From: Candidatus Pedobacter colombiensis
GTDB taxonomy: Bacteria; Bacteroidota; Bacteroidia; Sphingobacteriales; Sphingobacteriaceae
Direction of reading: 5' to 3'
Length of the DNA: 64,000 nt
Assembly (NCBI GenBank): GCA_029202485.1
Contig: CP119313.1
Location: 2,232,001 to 2,296,000, forward strand
The notes under the pieces were generated by a model, which saw nothing but the letters and a program-made list of their open reading frames with translations, was not told the origin of the DNA and did not search any database. The translations under genes were made by a program, and so were the position numbers. Of the stretch, positions 9,051 through 19,247 are shown piece by piece; within the stretch, counting starts at the first letter, position 1, and each line of letters begins with the position of its first letter.

Positions 9051-12000
9051 ATGAAGTTTATTAGAAAGAACCTAATCCCGTTTTCCCTGTTTACAATGAT
9101 GTCAACAGCTTGTTTGCATCAGACAGCACTGGCGCAAACCGGTAATCCGGCCATTGTTAAAGATGCAAAAACTTCGGATAACACATCCCCAAGAATCTCC
9201 AAAGTGATCAATGAGCATTGGACTTTTAATTATTTTCCGGATACAAAAGCAGATAAAGGTGGTTTTGAAAATCCTTCCTTTAACGATAGTAAATGGCCTT
9301 CAGTTGCCGTTCCACATACCTGGAGTACCTATGAAACAACAGGAGAGGTGCATCCTTTTATCAGGAATCCCTCGGATAAAGACAATGATTATTGGTGGAA
9401 AGGCTGGGGATGGTACAGAAAGCATTTTACAATTCCAGTTTCGCAAAAAGGCAAACGTATATTTATTGAATTTGATGGTGTACAAAAATATTCCAAAGTA
9501 TACATCAATGGTAAATACTTAGGTGATCATAAAGGTGGTTACGGAACATTTGATTTTGATCTAACCGACTATATCAAATTTGGTGAAGACAATCTGCTTG
9601 CTGTAACCGTTAACAACAATCTGCTGGATAGCTACAGCATTCCTCCAATGCGTGCCGGAAACTTTGATGTTTATGGCGGTATATATCGTGATACGAGATT
9701 AGTGATCAAATCACCAGTTTACATTCCAATGCAAGGTTCAGCCAGTCATGAGGGTGGAACTTTTATTACCACACCAAAAGTAAACGAAAAGGAAGGAATA
9801 GTAAGGGTACAAACTTATGTTAAAAACAGCCTTTCACAGCCTAAAACCTGTGTAGTTAAAACAACAATTGCAGATGCTACCGGTAGTGTTGTGCAGGTAT
9901 TAACTAAAACAGTTACCATTCCTGCTGATAGTTTGCAAAAGATAGACCAGTTGAGTACTGCCATCAAACAGCCTAAACTATGGTCGCCCGAAACCCCTTA
10001 CTTATACAAAGTATATTCAGAAGTTTATGATAACAATACGCTTATGGATAAAATGGAAAGCCCCTTGGGTTTCCGCTGGTTTCATTGGGACTACAAACAA
10101 AACTTCCTATATGTAAATGGTAAAAAGGTAGTTATTCATGGAGGAAACAGACATCAGGAATATCCATGGTTAGGTGATGCACTTCCAAAATGGATTACAG
10201 AAATGGATTATCGTGATATGGCAGAGAACCTGAATTATAACTTCATGCGTACCGCTCACTATCCCAATGACCCATTGGTATACCACCTGACCGATAAATT
10301 TGGAATCGTCATAGATGAAGAGTTGCCAAATATCAAAAATCAGGAGTTTAATAAAGAAGTTCAGCAGCAGAATCTAAAGGAAATGATCCGTCGTGATCGC
10401 AATCACCCAAGTATCATGCTTTGGAGTATGGGTAATGAGACCAACCACGCTGCAGATTCAAAATGGACCCTAACCGAAGATACCACCAGAATTATAACGG
10501 CCAGAAGGGTACTGGATAATTCTCAAGGCGATTATGCACCCCATTCAGATGAAAATCTGGGCATAGAAAGTTTACTGCGCTGTACAATTCGAGGCTGGTA
10601 CAATAAAGATGTTAAAGATCTGGAACCAAAAGATAGTCAACATGCCGGAACAGAAGAACATCAGCATGAAATGTTGATCCAAAGCGGACGTCTGGGAACC
10701 GGAAACCTATGTACCTGGTTGTACGAAGATCACGGAGCAGATAGAGAATATCTGAATTCACCATTGAAGCATATTAACCCTAAAGGTTATGTTGATTTAT
10801 ACCGCCAGCCAAAGTATGCCTATTATTTATGGCAGGCCAATTATGCCAAAAAGCCTATGGTATTTATCATGCCGCATTTTTGGCGTAGTCAATACCTTGG
10901 ACAGAAGAAGGACATTACTGTGGATGCCAATGCCGATAAGGTAGAATTATTTGTGAATGGAGTTAGTCAGGGTGTAAAACATACCAATCCCGGAAACTAT
11001 TATTCAGTTGTATTCAAAAATGTAGAAGTTAAAAATGGCGAACTTAAGGCAGTTGCTTACAAGAACGGCGAATCGGTTGCCACATCGGTAAAAATGGCCG
11101 AAGCACCAGCAAAGATTGTCTTAAAAACTTCACATAGCAATATCAAAGCCGCAAAGAATAGTGTAGCCATCATCGTTGCAGATATTACAGATAAAAATGG
11201 AGTACACGTTTATGGTGCAACAAATCCATTGAAATGGTCAGTTAAAGGACCTGCTAAACTTGTAGGCCCTGAAAACTACACGACAGATATCAATAAGCAC
11301 GAAGAGATGGATGGTATCATGTATACCGATGCTCCTGTTGCCAATGTAATCCGTTCAACAGGAGAAAAAGGAGATATCACCATCACTGTTCAGTCGCCAA
11401 ACCTTAGCTCCGGAACAATTACCATTAAAGCAGAAGAACTGAATGATGGCATAGCAGAAATATTGGAGCCAGCATTAAGCAATGGTGGAAGAGAGAAAGT
11501 GGTCCAAAATCCAGAATATGCATCATCGGGAACAACATTCCCTGAGGTGATTAAGGAAACGGTTGATGAGTTGGATATGCCTGGTAAAAAGAAAGAAGAA
11601 TACCAGGCGTTTATTGAAAAATATATGCTGGACAGGAATAAAGCTGTTGATGCATCTGGTATAGAATTCCGTGCACTGGTAAATCTGTTTGCATCTCATA
11701 TGGCTAATAATGTAGGTCGTTTAGTAGCTGATGATTACAATTTCAATATAGATCACTTTAATAAAGCAATGTATCTTAAAACGCAAATCGAAAAAACAGC
11801 CTTGCCTGTAGCCTTTAAAAATAGTTTGCGTAAGCACTATGCAGACCTATATATTACTAAGGGGGTAGATAAAAAGCTAAGCAAAGAAGAAAAAAGTATC
11901 CGTTCCATACCAGTTAATGGAAAAATGGCTATTGTATCCACTAAGCCAGTTGCAGATAAAAGCATCAATGTATTTGCAAAGCCAAATCTAGATGAAATTA

Positions 12001-12284
12001 TCAAATCAATTTACCCTGAAGCATCTGGAATGGAAGCGGATAAATTAACCAGCCTCAAAAATTACCTGGCAGATATTAATCCATTTATCGAACTGACCAC
12101 TACAAATAGCCAGATCAGAGGTGAGGAAATGAAAACAAAGAACATTTATACAATTGATCAGGACGAAGTCATCTGGCTGCCGGATTATTCAACAGTCACT
12201 TTAAAAAAACTCGCTGAACCAAAAGCACCAAAAATAAAAGAGGTAAAAGAAAAGAAAGAGAAAAAAGAAAAGATCAAGAAATGA
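9051..12284 (+). CDS. Glycoside hydrolase family 2 (beta-galactosidase-like) with unique C-terminal extension
   Basis: 1077 residues, signal peptide ending near TALAQ. The GH2 core covers about residues 45-790: jelly roll (VAVPHTWSTYETTG, WWKGWGWYRKHF, VYINGKYLGDHKGG), Ig-like domain, TIM barrel with RRDRNHPSIMLWSMGNET (Asn462-Glu463, the predicted acid/base) and a Glu-rich QHAGTEEHQHE segment probably holding the nucleophile, then two C-terminal beta domains. It is a close paralogue of the gene at 15302 and shares these motifs, but adds about 280 residues (11440-12281) that the paralogue lacks. That tail matches no family I know and ends in a Lys/Glu-rich stretch. The stop overlaps the next GH28 start (ATGA). 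Enzyme class is confident; substrate is inferred only from the pectin-type context. Confidence 0.88.
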   Translation: MKFIRKNLIPFSLFTMMSTACLHQTALAQTGNPAIVKDAKTSDNTSPRISKVINEHWTFNYFPDTKADKGGFENPSFNDSKWPSVAVPHTWSTYETTGEVHPFIRNPSDKDNDYWWKGWGWYRKHFTIPVSQKGKRIFIEFDGVQKYSKVYINGKYLGDHKGGYGTFDFDLTDYIKFGEDNLLAVTVNNNLLDSYSIPPMRAGNFDVYGGIYRDTRLVIKSPVYIPMQGSASHEGGTFITTPKVNEKEGIVRVQTYVKNSLSQPKTCVVKTTIADATGSVVQVLTKTVTIPADSLQKIDQLSTAIKQPKLWSPETPYLYKVYSEVYDNNTLMDKMESPLGFRWFHWDYKQNFLYVNGKKVVIHGGNRHQEYPWLGDALPKWITEMDYRDMAENLNYNFMRTAHYPNDPLVYHLTDKFGIVIDEELPNIKNQEFNKEVQQQNLKEMIRRDRNHPSIMLWSMGNETNHAADSKWTLTEDTTRIITARRVLDNSQGDYAPHSDENLGIESLLRCTIRGWYNKDVKDLEPKDSQHAGTEEHQHEMLIQSGRLGTGNLCTWLYEDHGADREYLNSPLKHINPKGYVDLYRQPKYAYYLWQANYAKKPMVFIMPHFWRSQYLGQKKDITVDANADKVELFVNGVSQGVKHTNPGNYYSVVFKNVEVKNGELKAVAYKNGESVATSVKMAEAPAKIVLKTSHSNIKAAKNSVAIIVADITDKNGVHVYGATNPLKWSVKGPAKLVGPENYTTDINKHEEMDGIMYTDAPVANVIRSTGEKGDITITVQSPNLSSGTITIKAEELNDGIAEILEPALSNGGREKVVQNPEYASSGTTFPEVIKETVDELDMPGKKKEEYQAFIEKYMLDRNKAVDASGIEFRALVNLFASHMANNVGRLVADDYNFNIDHFNKAMYLKTQIEKTALPVAFKNSLRKHYADLYITKGVDKKLSKEEKSIRSIPVNGKMAIVSTKPVADKSINVFAKPNLDEIIKSIYPEASGMEADKLTSLKNYLADINPFIELTTTNSQIRGEEMKTKNIYTIDQDEVIWLPDYSTVTLKKLAEPKAPKIKEVKEKKEKKEKIKK

Positions 12285-13849
12285 TAAATAAACTGAAAAA
12301 CTTTGTTCATGTTAGTTTAGTAGTCATCTGCATGGCAGCGGGAAGTATTTCCCGCGCCAGCGCAAATGGCCCTATTGAAACCTATCCCCTGGTAAAAACT
12401 GCTGAAATTAGTGATGTATTTAAGACAAATGCAGCCGGTCAAAATGTTTTTACCCAAAAATTTAAGGACATTCATTACGTACGTTTTGCTCATCAAAAAC
12501 TTGTTGAAGTAACCATTACCATTACAGAGCAGGTTAAGGATTGGGAAATATCTCCAAAAACTAATATTAAAGGACAACAAATGAAAGGCAATGTCTTGCA
12601 CTTAGTATTAGAAAAACCAGGGTATCATGTCATTACCATCAATAAAAAACAACGTCTGTTTCTGCTCACAGATAGTATTGCTAAAAAGATAGCTGTTGGT
12701 AAAGGGAATTCTGATATAGTAAGTATCATGAGTTATAAAGTAGATGCTACCGGTAATAACCTGTCTACAGCCATCATTCAAAAAGCATTAGATGAAAGCG
12801 CTGCAAAGAAAAAGATCTTGTTTTTCCCTGCAGGAATCTATAAAACAGGAAGTATTAAAGTAAGCAGTAATGCAAGAATTTACCTTGCCGGTGGCGCAAT
12901 GATCAAAGGATCAGAAAAACGTGAAGATTATCCTGCAGATGACAATAAAAAAGAATCTGACCTTGTAAATGATAAAGCAAACTTTACTGATAATGGGGAA
13001 TGGATGACTTTCTCACGGTTGTTATTGATCGATAATGCCACAAATGTAAAGATCTGGGGGGATGGCTGCATAGATGGCAGCGGAAGTATTGTACGTGCAT
13101 TAGGTAAACCCGCCAACCTGATCCGGATTAGAAACTCAAAAAATGTACTAATTGAAGGTATAGAACTCCGTGATCCCGCTTGCTGGAACACCCATATCCT
13201 GAAATCAGAAAATGTAACCTTGCGAAATATTAAAATGTTAAATGATCGCAATGTTGCAAATACCGATGGTTTCGATCCTGATGCTTCTGTCAATGTATTA
13301 ATAGATCATTGTTTCGCTTATTGTAGTGATGATAACATTGCGATAAAAACGACTAACAATGGCGGATTGCTACAGGACTGCGAAAACATTACCATACAAA
13401 ATTCAGTATTTATCACTAAAAAATCAGCACTAAAAGTTGGTACAGAAACAAAAGGTGGGTTCATGCGTAATATCACTTTTAAAAACAACTATGTGGTAGA
13501 AGCGGATAGAGGTATGGTCTTGTATTGCAATGACGGCGCCACATTCGAGAACATAAGCTTTGTCAATAATTATTTCGAAAAGGGTTACCAGAGCAGTAAC
13601 CTTAAATCCATTCATTTTCAAATAAAAGACCGTAGCGGAAAAGGACAAATAAAGAATGTTCTGATTAAAGATTGCACAATTGCACCAACTTTCTCCAATG
13701 TTTCAGAAATAACCGGTCTGGATGCCGGCCACATTATAGACGGCGTAAAGTTTAAGAATTTGAAGGTAGATGGAAAAATTTGTTTGTCGGCAAGTCAGAT
13801 AGGACTTAAAACTAATGAGTTTGTTAAAAACGTAAGCTTTGAGGAATAA
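12281..13849 (+). CDS. GH28-like beta-helix protein, catalytic His replaced
   Basis: 522 residues with a signal peptide (to about SRASA). An N-terminal beta domain of about 140 residues is followed by a beta-helix starting at IIQKALDESAAKKKILFFPAG. NTDGFDPDAS and CSDDNIAIK match the GH28 Asp motifs. At the place where GH28 enzymes have GHG the sequence reads KKSALKVGTET, so the histidine is Ser, and the RIK motif is replaced by a VLYC-type stretch. It is strongly similar to the next gene and to the one at 17631. Its start overlaps the stop of the upstream GH2 gene, an order repeated at 17631. I infer a secreted hydrolase or glycan-binding helix protein with altered chemistry. Family fold is sure, activity is not. 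Confidence 0.8.
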   Translation: MINKLKNFVHVSLVVICMAAGSISRASANGPIETYPLVKTAEISDVFKTNAAGQNVFTQKFKDIHYVRFAHQKLVEVTITITEQVKDWEISPKTNIKGQQMKGNVLHLVLEKPGYHVITINKKQRLFLLTDSIAKKIAVGKGNSDIVSIMSYKVDATGNNLSTAIIQKALDESAAKKKILFFPAGIYKTGSIKVSSNARIYLAGGAMIKGSEKREDYPADDNKKESDLVNDKANFTDNGEWMTFSRLLLIDNATNVKIWGDGCIDGSGSIVRALGKPANLIRIRNSKNVLIEGIELRDPACWNTHILKSENVTLRNIKMLNDRNVANTDGFDPDASVNVLIDHCFAYCSDDNIAIKTTNNGGLLQDCENITIQNSVFITKKSALKVGTETKGGFMRNITFKNNYVVEADRGMVLYCNDGATFENISFVNNYFEKGYQSSNLKSIHFQIKDRSGKGQIKNVLIKDCTIAPTFSNVSEITGLDAGHIIDGVKFKNLKVDGKICLSASQIGLKTNEFVKNVSFEE

Positions 13850-13850
13850 T

Positions 13851-15296
13851 ATGAGGACAATTAGTTTATTGATAATCATTCTTTTGAATAGCATACACAG
13901 TATAGCCCAGGCACCATCAAACCACAGTTTTTTTACTGTTAAGGCAAATGGAACAACACTTGAGACTACAGTATTTAAAGATGTAAATTACGCTTCTTTT
14001 AAGCAGAGGACTGCCCTAAACATCGAAATAACTTGTAGCGAAACCATTCGTGATTTTGTAATTAGTCCTTTAAATAAACAAATCACAGGGAGCTTGACAA
14101 AGCCCAATACATTAGCGTTTCAATTAAAGGAGGCATCCTACCTGGTAATCACGATCAACAAGAATCAACGATTATTCCTATTTGCAGAAACAACTGAAGA
14201 TCAGGATTTATCAGGGCAAATGGCCAATATAAACAGCTATCATCTGGATATGGAAAAAATAAATACCGGCATTATTCAGACTGCTATCAATCAGGCTGCC
14301 CAAAAGAAGCAAACCTTATTTTTTCCGTCGGGGGTGTACAAAACAGGGAAGCTTTCCATTCCCTCTAATTCAAGGATCTTAATGGCCGCAGGAGCTGTAT
14401 GGAAAGCTTCTGATGAGCTTTCAGACTTAAAAAATCAGACCACACAAAAGCCAAATGCTTTTATCAGAATTCAGGATGCAAATCATGTAGAAATAAAAGG
14501 GCTGGGGGTTATTGATGGAAATGGAAGAGCACTTCGTGATAAATACGGCGATGATGCCAGATTCAGAATCTTTCTCATCGTATCCTCAAAGGATGTGCTG
14601 ATTGAAGGAATAACAGCGCGCGACCCGGGTTCATGGAATACACAGATTATGTATTCGGACAATGTGACCTTTAAAAAAGTTAAACTGCTCAATGATGTGA
14701 CGCTATCTAATACAGATGGCTTCGATCCGGATGCCTCATCCCATGTGACCATAGAGAACTGTTTTGCCTATACAGGCGATGATAATGTAGCCATTAAGGT
14801 GACTAAAAATGACGGCCCCGTAAATAGAACTTCGGATATAACTGTTAAAGGTTGCGTGTTCCTAACCAGAAAATCTTCTTTAAAAGTGGGAACAGAATCA
14901 AGAGGGACTTCAATCAGTAATGTTTTATTCGAAGATAATGATGTAGTTATGTCTGATAGAGGTATGGCTTTGTATTGTTCTGACGGTGCCTTATACCAGA
15001 ACATAAGGTATGTAAATAATCGTTTTGAAAGCAATTATCCCGATGCTAAAAAGATGGGAATACAATTCGTGATTAACAAAAGAAATGCAGACAGTAAAGC
15101 AGGCAAGATGGAAAATGTGTCCATTACCAATTGCAAATTTTATACACCTTTCCCTGCAGCATCTGAAATAAAAGGTTTAGATGATGCACATCAGATTGCA
15201 GTAAAAATTGATAATCTGGAAATTAATGGAAAGAAATGCCTGACACTTAGTGATGCAGCGATCAAAACAACATTCGCAACAGTCGAAGTTAAATAG
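13851..15296 (+). CDS. GH28-like beta-helix protein, second member of the tandem trio
   Basis: About 481 residues from the ATG at 13851, one base after the previous stop; a TTG 12 bases upstream is less likely because a signal peptide (SLLIIILLNSIHSIAQA) directly follows the ATG. The organisation equals that of the gene before it: N-terminal beta domain (VFKDVNYASFKQ), then a helix starting IIQTAINQAAQKKQTLFFPSG. SNTDGFDPDAS and YTGDDNVAIK carry the three Asp residues; RKSSLKVGTES stands where GHG is expected, again without His. DRGMALYCSDG replaces the RIK segment. Adjacent paralogues with the same exceptions suggest a tandem duplication and a shared, non-standard mechanism or a binding role. 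Confidence 0.8.
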   Translation: MRTISLLIIILLNSIHSIAQAPSNHSFFTVKANGTTLETTVFKDVNYASFKQRTALNIEITCSETIRDFVISPLNKQITGSLTKPNTLAFQLKEASYLVITINKNQRLFLFAETTEDQDLSGQMANINSYHLDMEKINTGIIQTAINQAAQKKQTLFFPSGVYKTGKLSIPSNSRILMAAGAVWKASDELSDLKNQTTQKPNAFIRIQDANHVEIKGLGVIDGNGRALRDKYGDDARFRIFLIVSSKDVLIEGITARDPGSWNTQIMYSDNVTFKKVKLLNDVTLSNTDGFDPDASSHVTIENCFAYTGDDNVAIKVTKNDGPVNRTSDITVKGCVFLTRKSSLKVGTESRGTSISNVLFEDNDVVMSDRGMALYCSDGALYQNIRYVNNRFESNYPDAKKMGIQFVINKRNADSKAGKMENVSITNCKFYTPFPAASEIKGLDDAHQIAVKIDNLEINGKKCLTLSDAAIKTTFATVEVK

Positions 15297-15301
15297 AAAG
15301 T

Positions 15302-17647
15302 ATGAAGCGATTTACCCATTTATTCATATGTGCAATGTTACTGTTTACCGTTGCAGCTGCACAGAAAAAAGAAATCGCAGCAAGAACCTCCAGCTTGATT
15401 AACGAAGGATGGACTTTTAGTTATGTTGCTGATGAAAAGGCTGGTGAAGCTTTCGGAAATGAAAGTCATATTGCCATTCCGCATACCTGGAGCACATATG
15501 AAACCACAAGGCAAGAACATCCCTTTATACGTAACCCTTCACCAAAAGATGGTGATTTTTGGTGGAAAGGCTGGGGATGGTACAAGAGAAATTTACAAAT
15601 CAGTAAATCACAGCAATCCAAAAGAATCATTGTTGAATTTGACGGGGTACAAAAATACTGTAAAGTCTGGCTTAATGGTCATTTATTAGGTGAACATAAG
15701 GGCGGATTTACCTCTTTTTATTTCGACCTAACCGGATTTGTTCAATCCGGTAATAATGTATTGACTGTGGCAGTAAATAATCAGCAGCGTGATGGATTCT
15801 CAATTCCGCCCATGGATGCAGGCAACTGGGATTTGTATGGTGGAATTTACAGGGATGTAAGACTGGTAGTCACCGATAAATTGTATGTACCTTTTCAAGG
15901 CTCAGCAACTCATGAAGGAGGCACTTTCATTACCACACCTGTAGTTTCTGATCAACAGGGAATTGTACACATAAAGACATGGATTAAAAACGATTTTAAG
16001 CAAGCTAAAACGTGTAGATTAAAGACCATTATTACCAATCCTAAAAATGAGATAGTTGCAGAAGTTGTCACCAGCAAAATCATAGCACCAGGTACTTTGG
16101 TGGCAATAGATCAACAGTCAGCTCCCATAAAAAAACCGATGCTGTGGTCACCATCATCTCCATCGATTTATAAAGTACATTCAGTAATCCAAAGCGAGGG
16201 TAAAGTTTCAGATATATACCAAAGTACTTTTGGTTTCCGCTGGTTTTACTGGGATTATACTAAAAACAGGCTGATCTTAAACGGTAAAGAGCTTAATATA
16301 CAAGGAATTATGCGGCATCAGGAATACCCCTGGTTGGGCGATGCAATTCCCAAATGGATGTCCAGAAATGATCTGCTGGACATCAAAAAGAATCTGGAGA
16401 TGAATTTTTACAGAGGAACCCATTACTCTCAGGATCCTTATGTTTATGATTTATGTGACAGCCTGGGTCTTATGGTTTGCGAAGATTTACCTAATGTTAA
16501 AAATAAACCTTTTTCAACCGAAGTACAACAACAACAATTACGGGAAATGATCAGAAGAGACCGTAACCACCCAAGTATTCTTTTTTGGGGCATGGGCGAT
16601 GAAACTGATCATGCGGCAAATTCAGAATGGGCTGTAAAAGAAGATACAACCAGAATTATTCATGCACGTGCTGTTGTTGGTCCATCAGCAGGTAAATATG
16701 CGGTAAATACAGATCAGAATGTTCAGTTTGGAGGTTTACTTCAATGTACTATCCGCGGCTGGTATAATAAGGATGTCAAAGATTTTGAACCGGAAAGTTC
16801 TCAGCATGCTGGTAATGAAGAATGGCAACATGCCAGGGCAAGGATAAAAAATAAAGTCAAAGCAGATGAACGCATTGATATGACAAACCTGATAGTTTGG
16901 TGCTATGCCGATCATGGTTGCGACCGGGAATACCGCAACAGCCCTTTATTACACTTAAACCCTAAAGGTTGGGTAGACCTGTATCGTGTACCTAAATATG
17001 TTTATTATTTGTATCAGGCCAATCATGCTAAAAAGCCCATGATCTTTATCCATCCACATAATTGGACTGCCAGATATTTAGGTAGTAGAAGGGATATTAT
17101 AGTCGATTCCAATTGCGATCAGGTGCGATTAATTAGTGAGGGCAAAGACCTGGGGGTTTTGTATCCAGATTCCAATAATCTTCAAAGTGTTGTATTTAAA
17201 AATGTATCGGTAAACAAGGGAACATTAATTGCCCTGGGCTATAAGAAAGGATTAAAAGTGTGCGACACGCTTTACATGGCTGGACCGCCAGCTCGTTTAA
17301 AACTCAGCACATCTCATTTAAAGCTGCAAGCGGCAAAGAACGAAATTGCCATCCTGACAGCTGATGTGGTGGACGCAGCCGGACACCACGTTATTGGCGC
17401 AAACCCTCAATTACATTGGAAAGTAGATGGTCCTGCAACATTAGTTGGACCAGATACATTTACTACAGATACAGACAAGCAAGCCCAAATGGAAGGAACA
17501 ATGTATATAGATGTGCCGGTAAAGAATGTCATTAGATCTACTGGCATTCCTGGGAAAATCACTGTAACACTACTGTCGGACGGTTTGGAAAAAGATAAGA
17601 TTGAAATATTGGTAGTTAAAAAAATAAAAGATGATAAAGAAGTTTAA
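15302..17647 (+). CDS. Glycoside hydrolase family 2 (beta-galactosidase-like), short paralogue
   Basis: 781 residues with a signal peptide (LFICAMLLFTVAAAQ). It follows the 1077-residue GH2 at 9051 almost domain for domain: HTWSTYETT, HPFIRNPSPKDGDFWWKGW, FDGVQKYCKVWLNGHLLG, GLLQCTIRGWYNKDVKDFEP and QHAGNEEWQHA. It ends where the long paralogue starts its extra C-terminal region. The predicted acid/base segment is HPSILFWGMGDETDHAANS: Asp433-Glu434, whereas GH2 and clan A enzymes nearly always have Asn before this Glu. The last 17 bases overlap the start of the next GH28-like gene. I infer a duplicate that has diverged in specificity. Catalytic competence is likely but the Asn-to-Asp change needs testing. 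Confidence 0.87.
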   Translation: MKRFTHLFICAMLLFTVAAAQKKEIAARTSSLINEGWTFSYVADEKAGEAFGNESHIAIPHTWSTYETTRQEHPFIRNPSPKDGDFWWKGWGWYKRNLQISKSQQSKRIIVEFDGVQKYCKVWLNGHLLGEHKGGFTSFYFDLTGFVQSGNNVLTVAVNNQQRDGFSIPPMDAGNWDLYGGIYRDVRLVVTDKLYVPFQGSATHEGGTFITTPVVSDQQGIVHIKTWIKNDFKQAKTCRLKTIITNPKNEIVAEVVTSKIIAPGTLVAIDQQSAPIKKPMLWSPSSPSIYKVHSVIQSEGKVSDIYQSTFGFRWFYWDYTKNRLILNGKELNIQGIMRHQEYPWLGDAIPKWMSRNDLLDIKKNLEMNFYRGTHYSQDPYVYDLCDSLGLMVCEDLPNVKNKPFSTEVQQQQLREMIRRDRNHPSILFWGMGDETDHAANSEWAVKEDTTRIIHARAVVGPSAGKYAVNTDQNVQFGGLLQCTIRGWYNKDVKDFEPESSQHAGNEEWQHARARIKNKVKADERIDMTNLIVWCYADHGCDREYRNSPLLHLNPKGWVDLYRVPKYVYYLYQANHAKKPMIFIHPHNWTARYLGSRRDIIVDSNCDQVRLISEGKDLGVLYPDSNNLQSVVFKNVSVNKGTLIALGYKKGLKVCDTLYMAGPPARLKLSTSHLKLQAAKNEIAILTADVVDAAGHHVIGANPQLHWKVDGPATLVGPDTFTTDTDKQAQMEGTMYIDVPVKNVIRSTGIPGKITVTLLSDGLEKDKIEILVVKKIKDDKEV

Positions 17648-19235
17648 ATTTTTATTTCTGCTGCTGCTGGCAACAAATGCCTTTAGCCAAAACAAGGAAA
17701 TGTTGTATACGACTATTCCCGGAGCAGAAAAAAGCAATATTTATACGCTGACTGTAAATGGCAAAGAAGTTTTTGTAGAGAAATTTAAAGACATCAGCTA
17801 TGCACGCTTTGCTTTTACCGGCGAAGCAAAATTAGTGGTTACCTCTGCTCAGAACTTTCTAAAATACACCTTAAGCCCACTAAGCTATAACATTGCCGCT
17901 CAAAAGTCAGGCAATCAAATTTCTTTTAACCTCACTCAACCGCGTAAGCTTATTTTTCAATTAGAGGGCGTAGCAGAAAAATTATTCATTTTTGCAGATG
18001 CCCCGGAAATAGATGCACCCAAATTGGGAGATAAGAATGTAGCCAATTTGATGGACTTTGTACAGGACAATACAGGGAACAAACTGCAAACTCACCAAAT
18101 TCAAAAAGCGATTGATCAGGTCTCTTCAAAAGGCGGCGGAACTTTATTTGTGCCAAATGGCAAATACCTGACCGGTACATTTTTAATGCGTAAAAACGTA
18201 ACCCTATATCTGGAAAGCGGTGCAATCATTCAAGGTTCAGGTAATCTGACTGACTACAATGATAACGGGAATAACAAAACCGGAAAAATAACTGAGGGTA
18301 GAGGAGCTCTGATCTATTTCCCGGAGGCTGATCGCGCCCGGATTATGGGAAGAGGAGTAATTGCAATGGCCGGTACAAAGATCAAAACGGAAACCGGACA
18401 AAAAATAAGGGTCTGTAATATGGTAAATTGCAATAATTCAGGTATATACGATGTTATTATCAGAGATTCCGGTGGTTTTAATATTCATATCCTGCATTCT
18501 TCAAATATCACGATGAAAGGTTATAAAATCATCAATGATATTTCATTGGCCAACCAGGACGGAACAGACCCAGATGGCTGCAATGGCGTAACAGTTGATG
18601 ATGTATTTATGTATACCTCAGACGATGCCATTGCTGTTAAAGCCGACCACAGCCTATGCGAAAATATCATGGTAAAAAACTGCGTGTTCTGGACGGTTAA
18701 ATCTGCCTTAAAAATAGGATCAGATCCTTATTTCGGAGCCAGGAATGTGACCTTTCAAAACAATGATGTGGTTCATGCAGATCGTGCTTTAGCCTTGTAC
18801 TCAGGAAAGGGACCGATAGAAAACGTGAAATTCATAGACAACAAATCCGAGTTTGTAGGTGGAAATGCCAAGCGTCAGTTGATCGTGTTCCAGGTTTCCA
18901 ATGATAAGGAGAACAATAAGGATGCTGATCAAAGAGGTGTGGGGTATATTAAGGGAGTAGAGGTTATCAATTATACAGCCTATCAAAAAAGCGAGAATAA
19001 AAGCATTATTGCGGGTACTATAGCAAAAAATGGTGCCATTCATAAGGTATCTGATGTGGTATTTAAAAATTTGATCATTGAAGGTAAGCACTGCCTTTCT
19101 GCTGAAGATGCTGACATTGTTTTATCCCCAAGGAAATTGCCTCAAAATCCAAATCTGACCAAAAAAGAAGCAGAACAGAGTGCAAAGGAGCACCCGGTAG
19201 CTATAAATACAGTAGAAAACATTAGATTTTATTAA
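17631..19235 (+). CDS. GH28-like beta-helix protein, third member of the trio
   Basis: 534 residues, starting with ATG inside the end of the GH2 gene (17-base overlap), followed by a signal peptide (FLFLLLLATNAFSQ). The layout is as in the two genes at 12281 and 13851: N-terminal beta domain (FVEKFKDISYARFAF) and then a helix from HQIQKAIDQVSSKGGGTLFVPNG. Here the first motif is NQDGTDPDG and not NTDG, the Asp pair is TSDDAIAVK, and VKSALKIGSD stands where GHG would be, so the histidine is absent again. It is the most divergent of the three. The GH2-then-GH28 gene order of 9051-13849 is repeated by 15302-19235, which points to duplication of a two-gene unit. Confidence 0.8.
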   Translation: MIKKFKFLFLLLLATNAFSQNKEMLYTTIPGAEKSNIYTLTVNGKEVFVEKFKDISYARFAFTGEAKLVVTSAQNFLKYTLSPLSYNIAAQKSGNQISFNLTQPRKLIFQLEGVAEKLFIFADAPEIDAPKLGDKNVANLMDFVQDNTGNKLQTHQIQKAIDQVSSKGGGTLFVPNGKYLTGTFLMRKNVTLYLESGAIIQGSGNLTDYNDNGNNKTGKITEGRGALIYFPEADRARIMGRGVIAMAGTKIKTETGQKIRVCNMVNCNNSGIYDVIIRDSGGFNIHILHSSNITMKGYKIINDISLANQDGTDPDGCNGVTVDDVFMYTSDDAIAVKADHSLCENIMVKNCVFWTVKSALKIGSDPYFGARNVTFQNNDVVHADRALALYSGKGPIENVKFIDNKSEFVGGNAKRQLIVFQVSNDKENNKDADQRGVGYIKGVEVINYTAYQKSENKSIIAGTIAKNGAIHKVSDVVFKNLIIEGKHCLSAEDADIVLSPRKLPQNPNLTKKEAEQSAKEHPVAINTVENIRFY

Positions 19236-19247
19236 GCGTTAAAGAAT

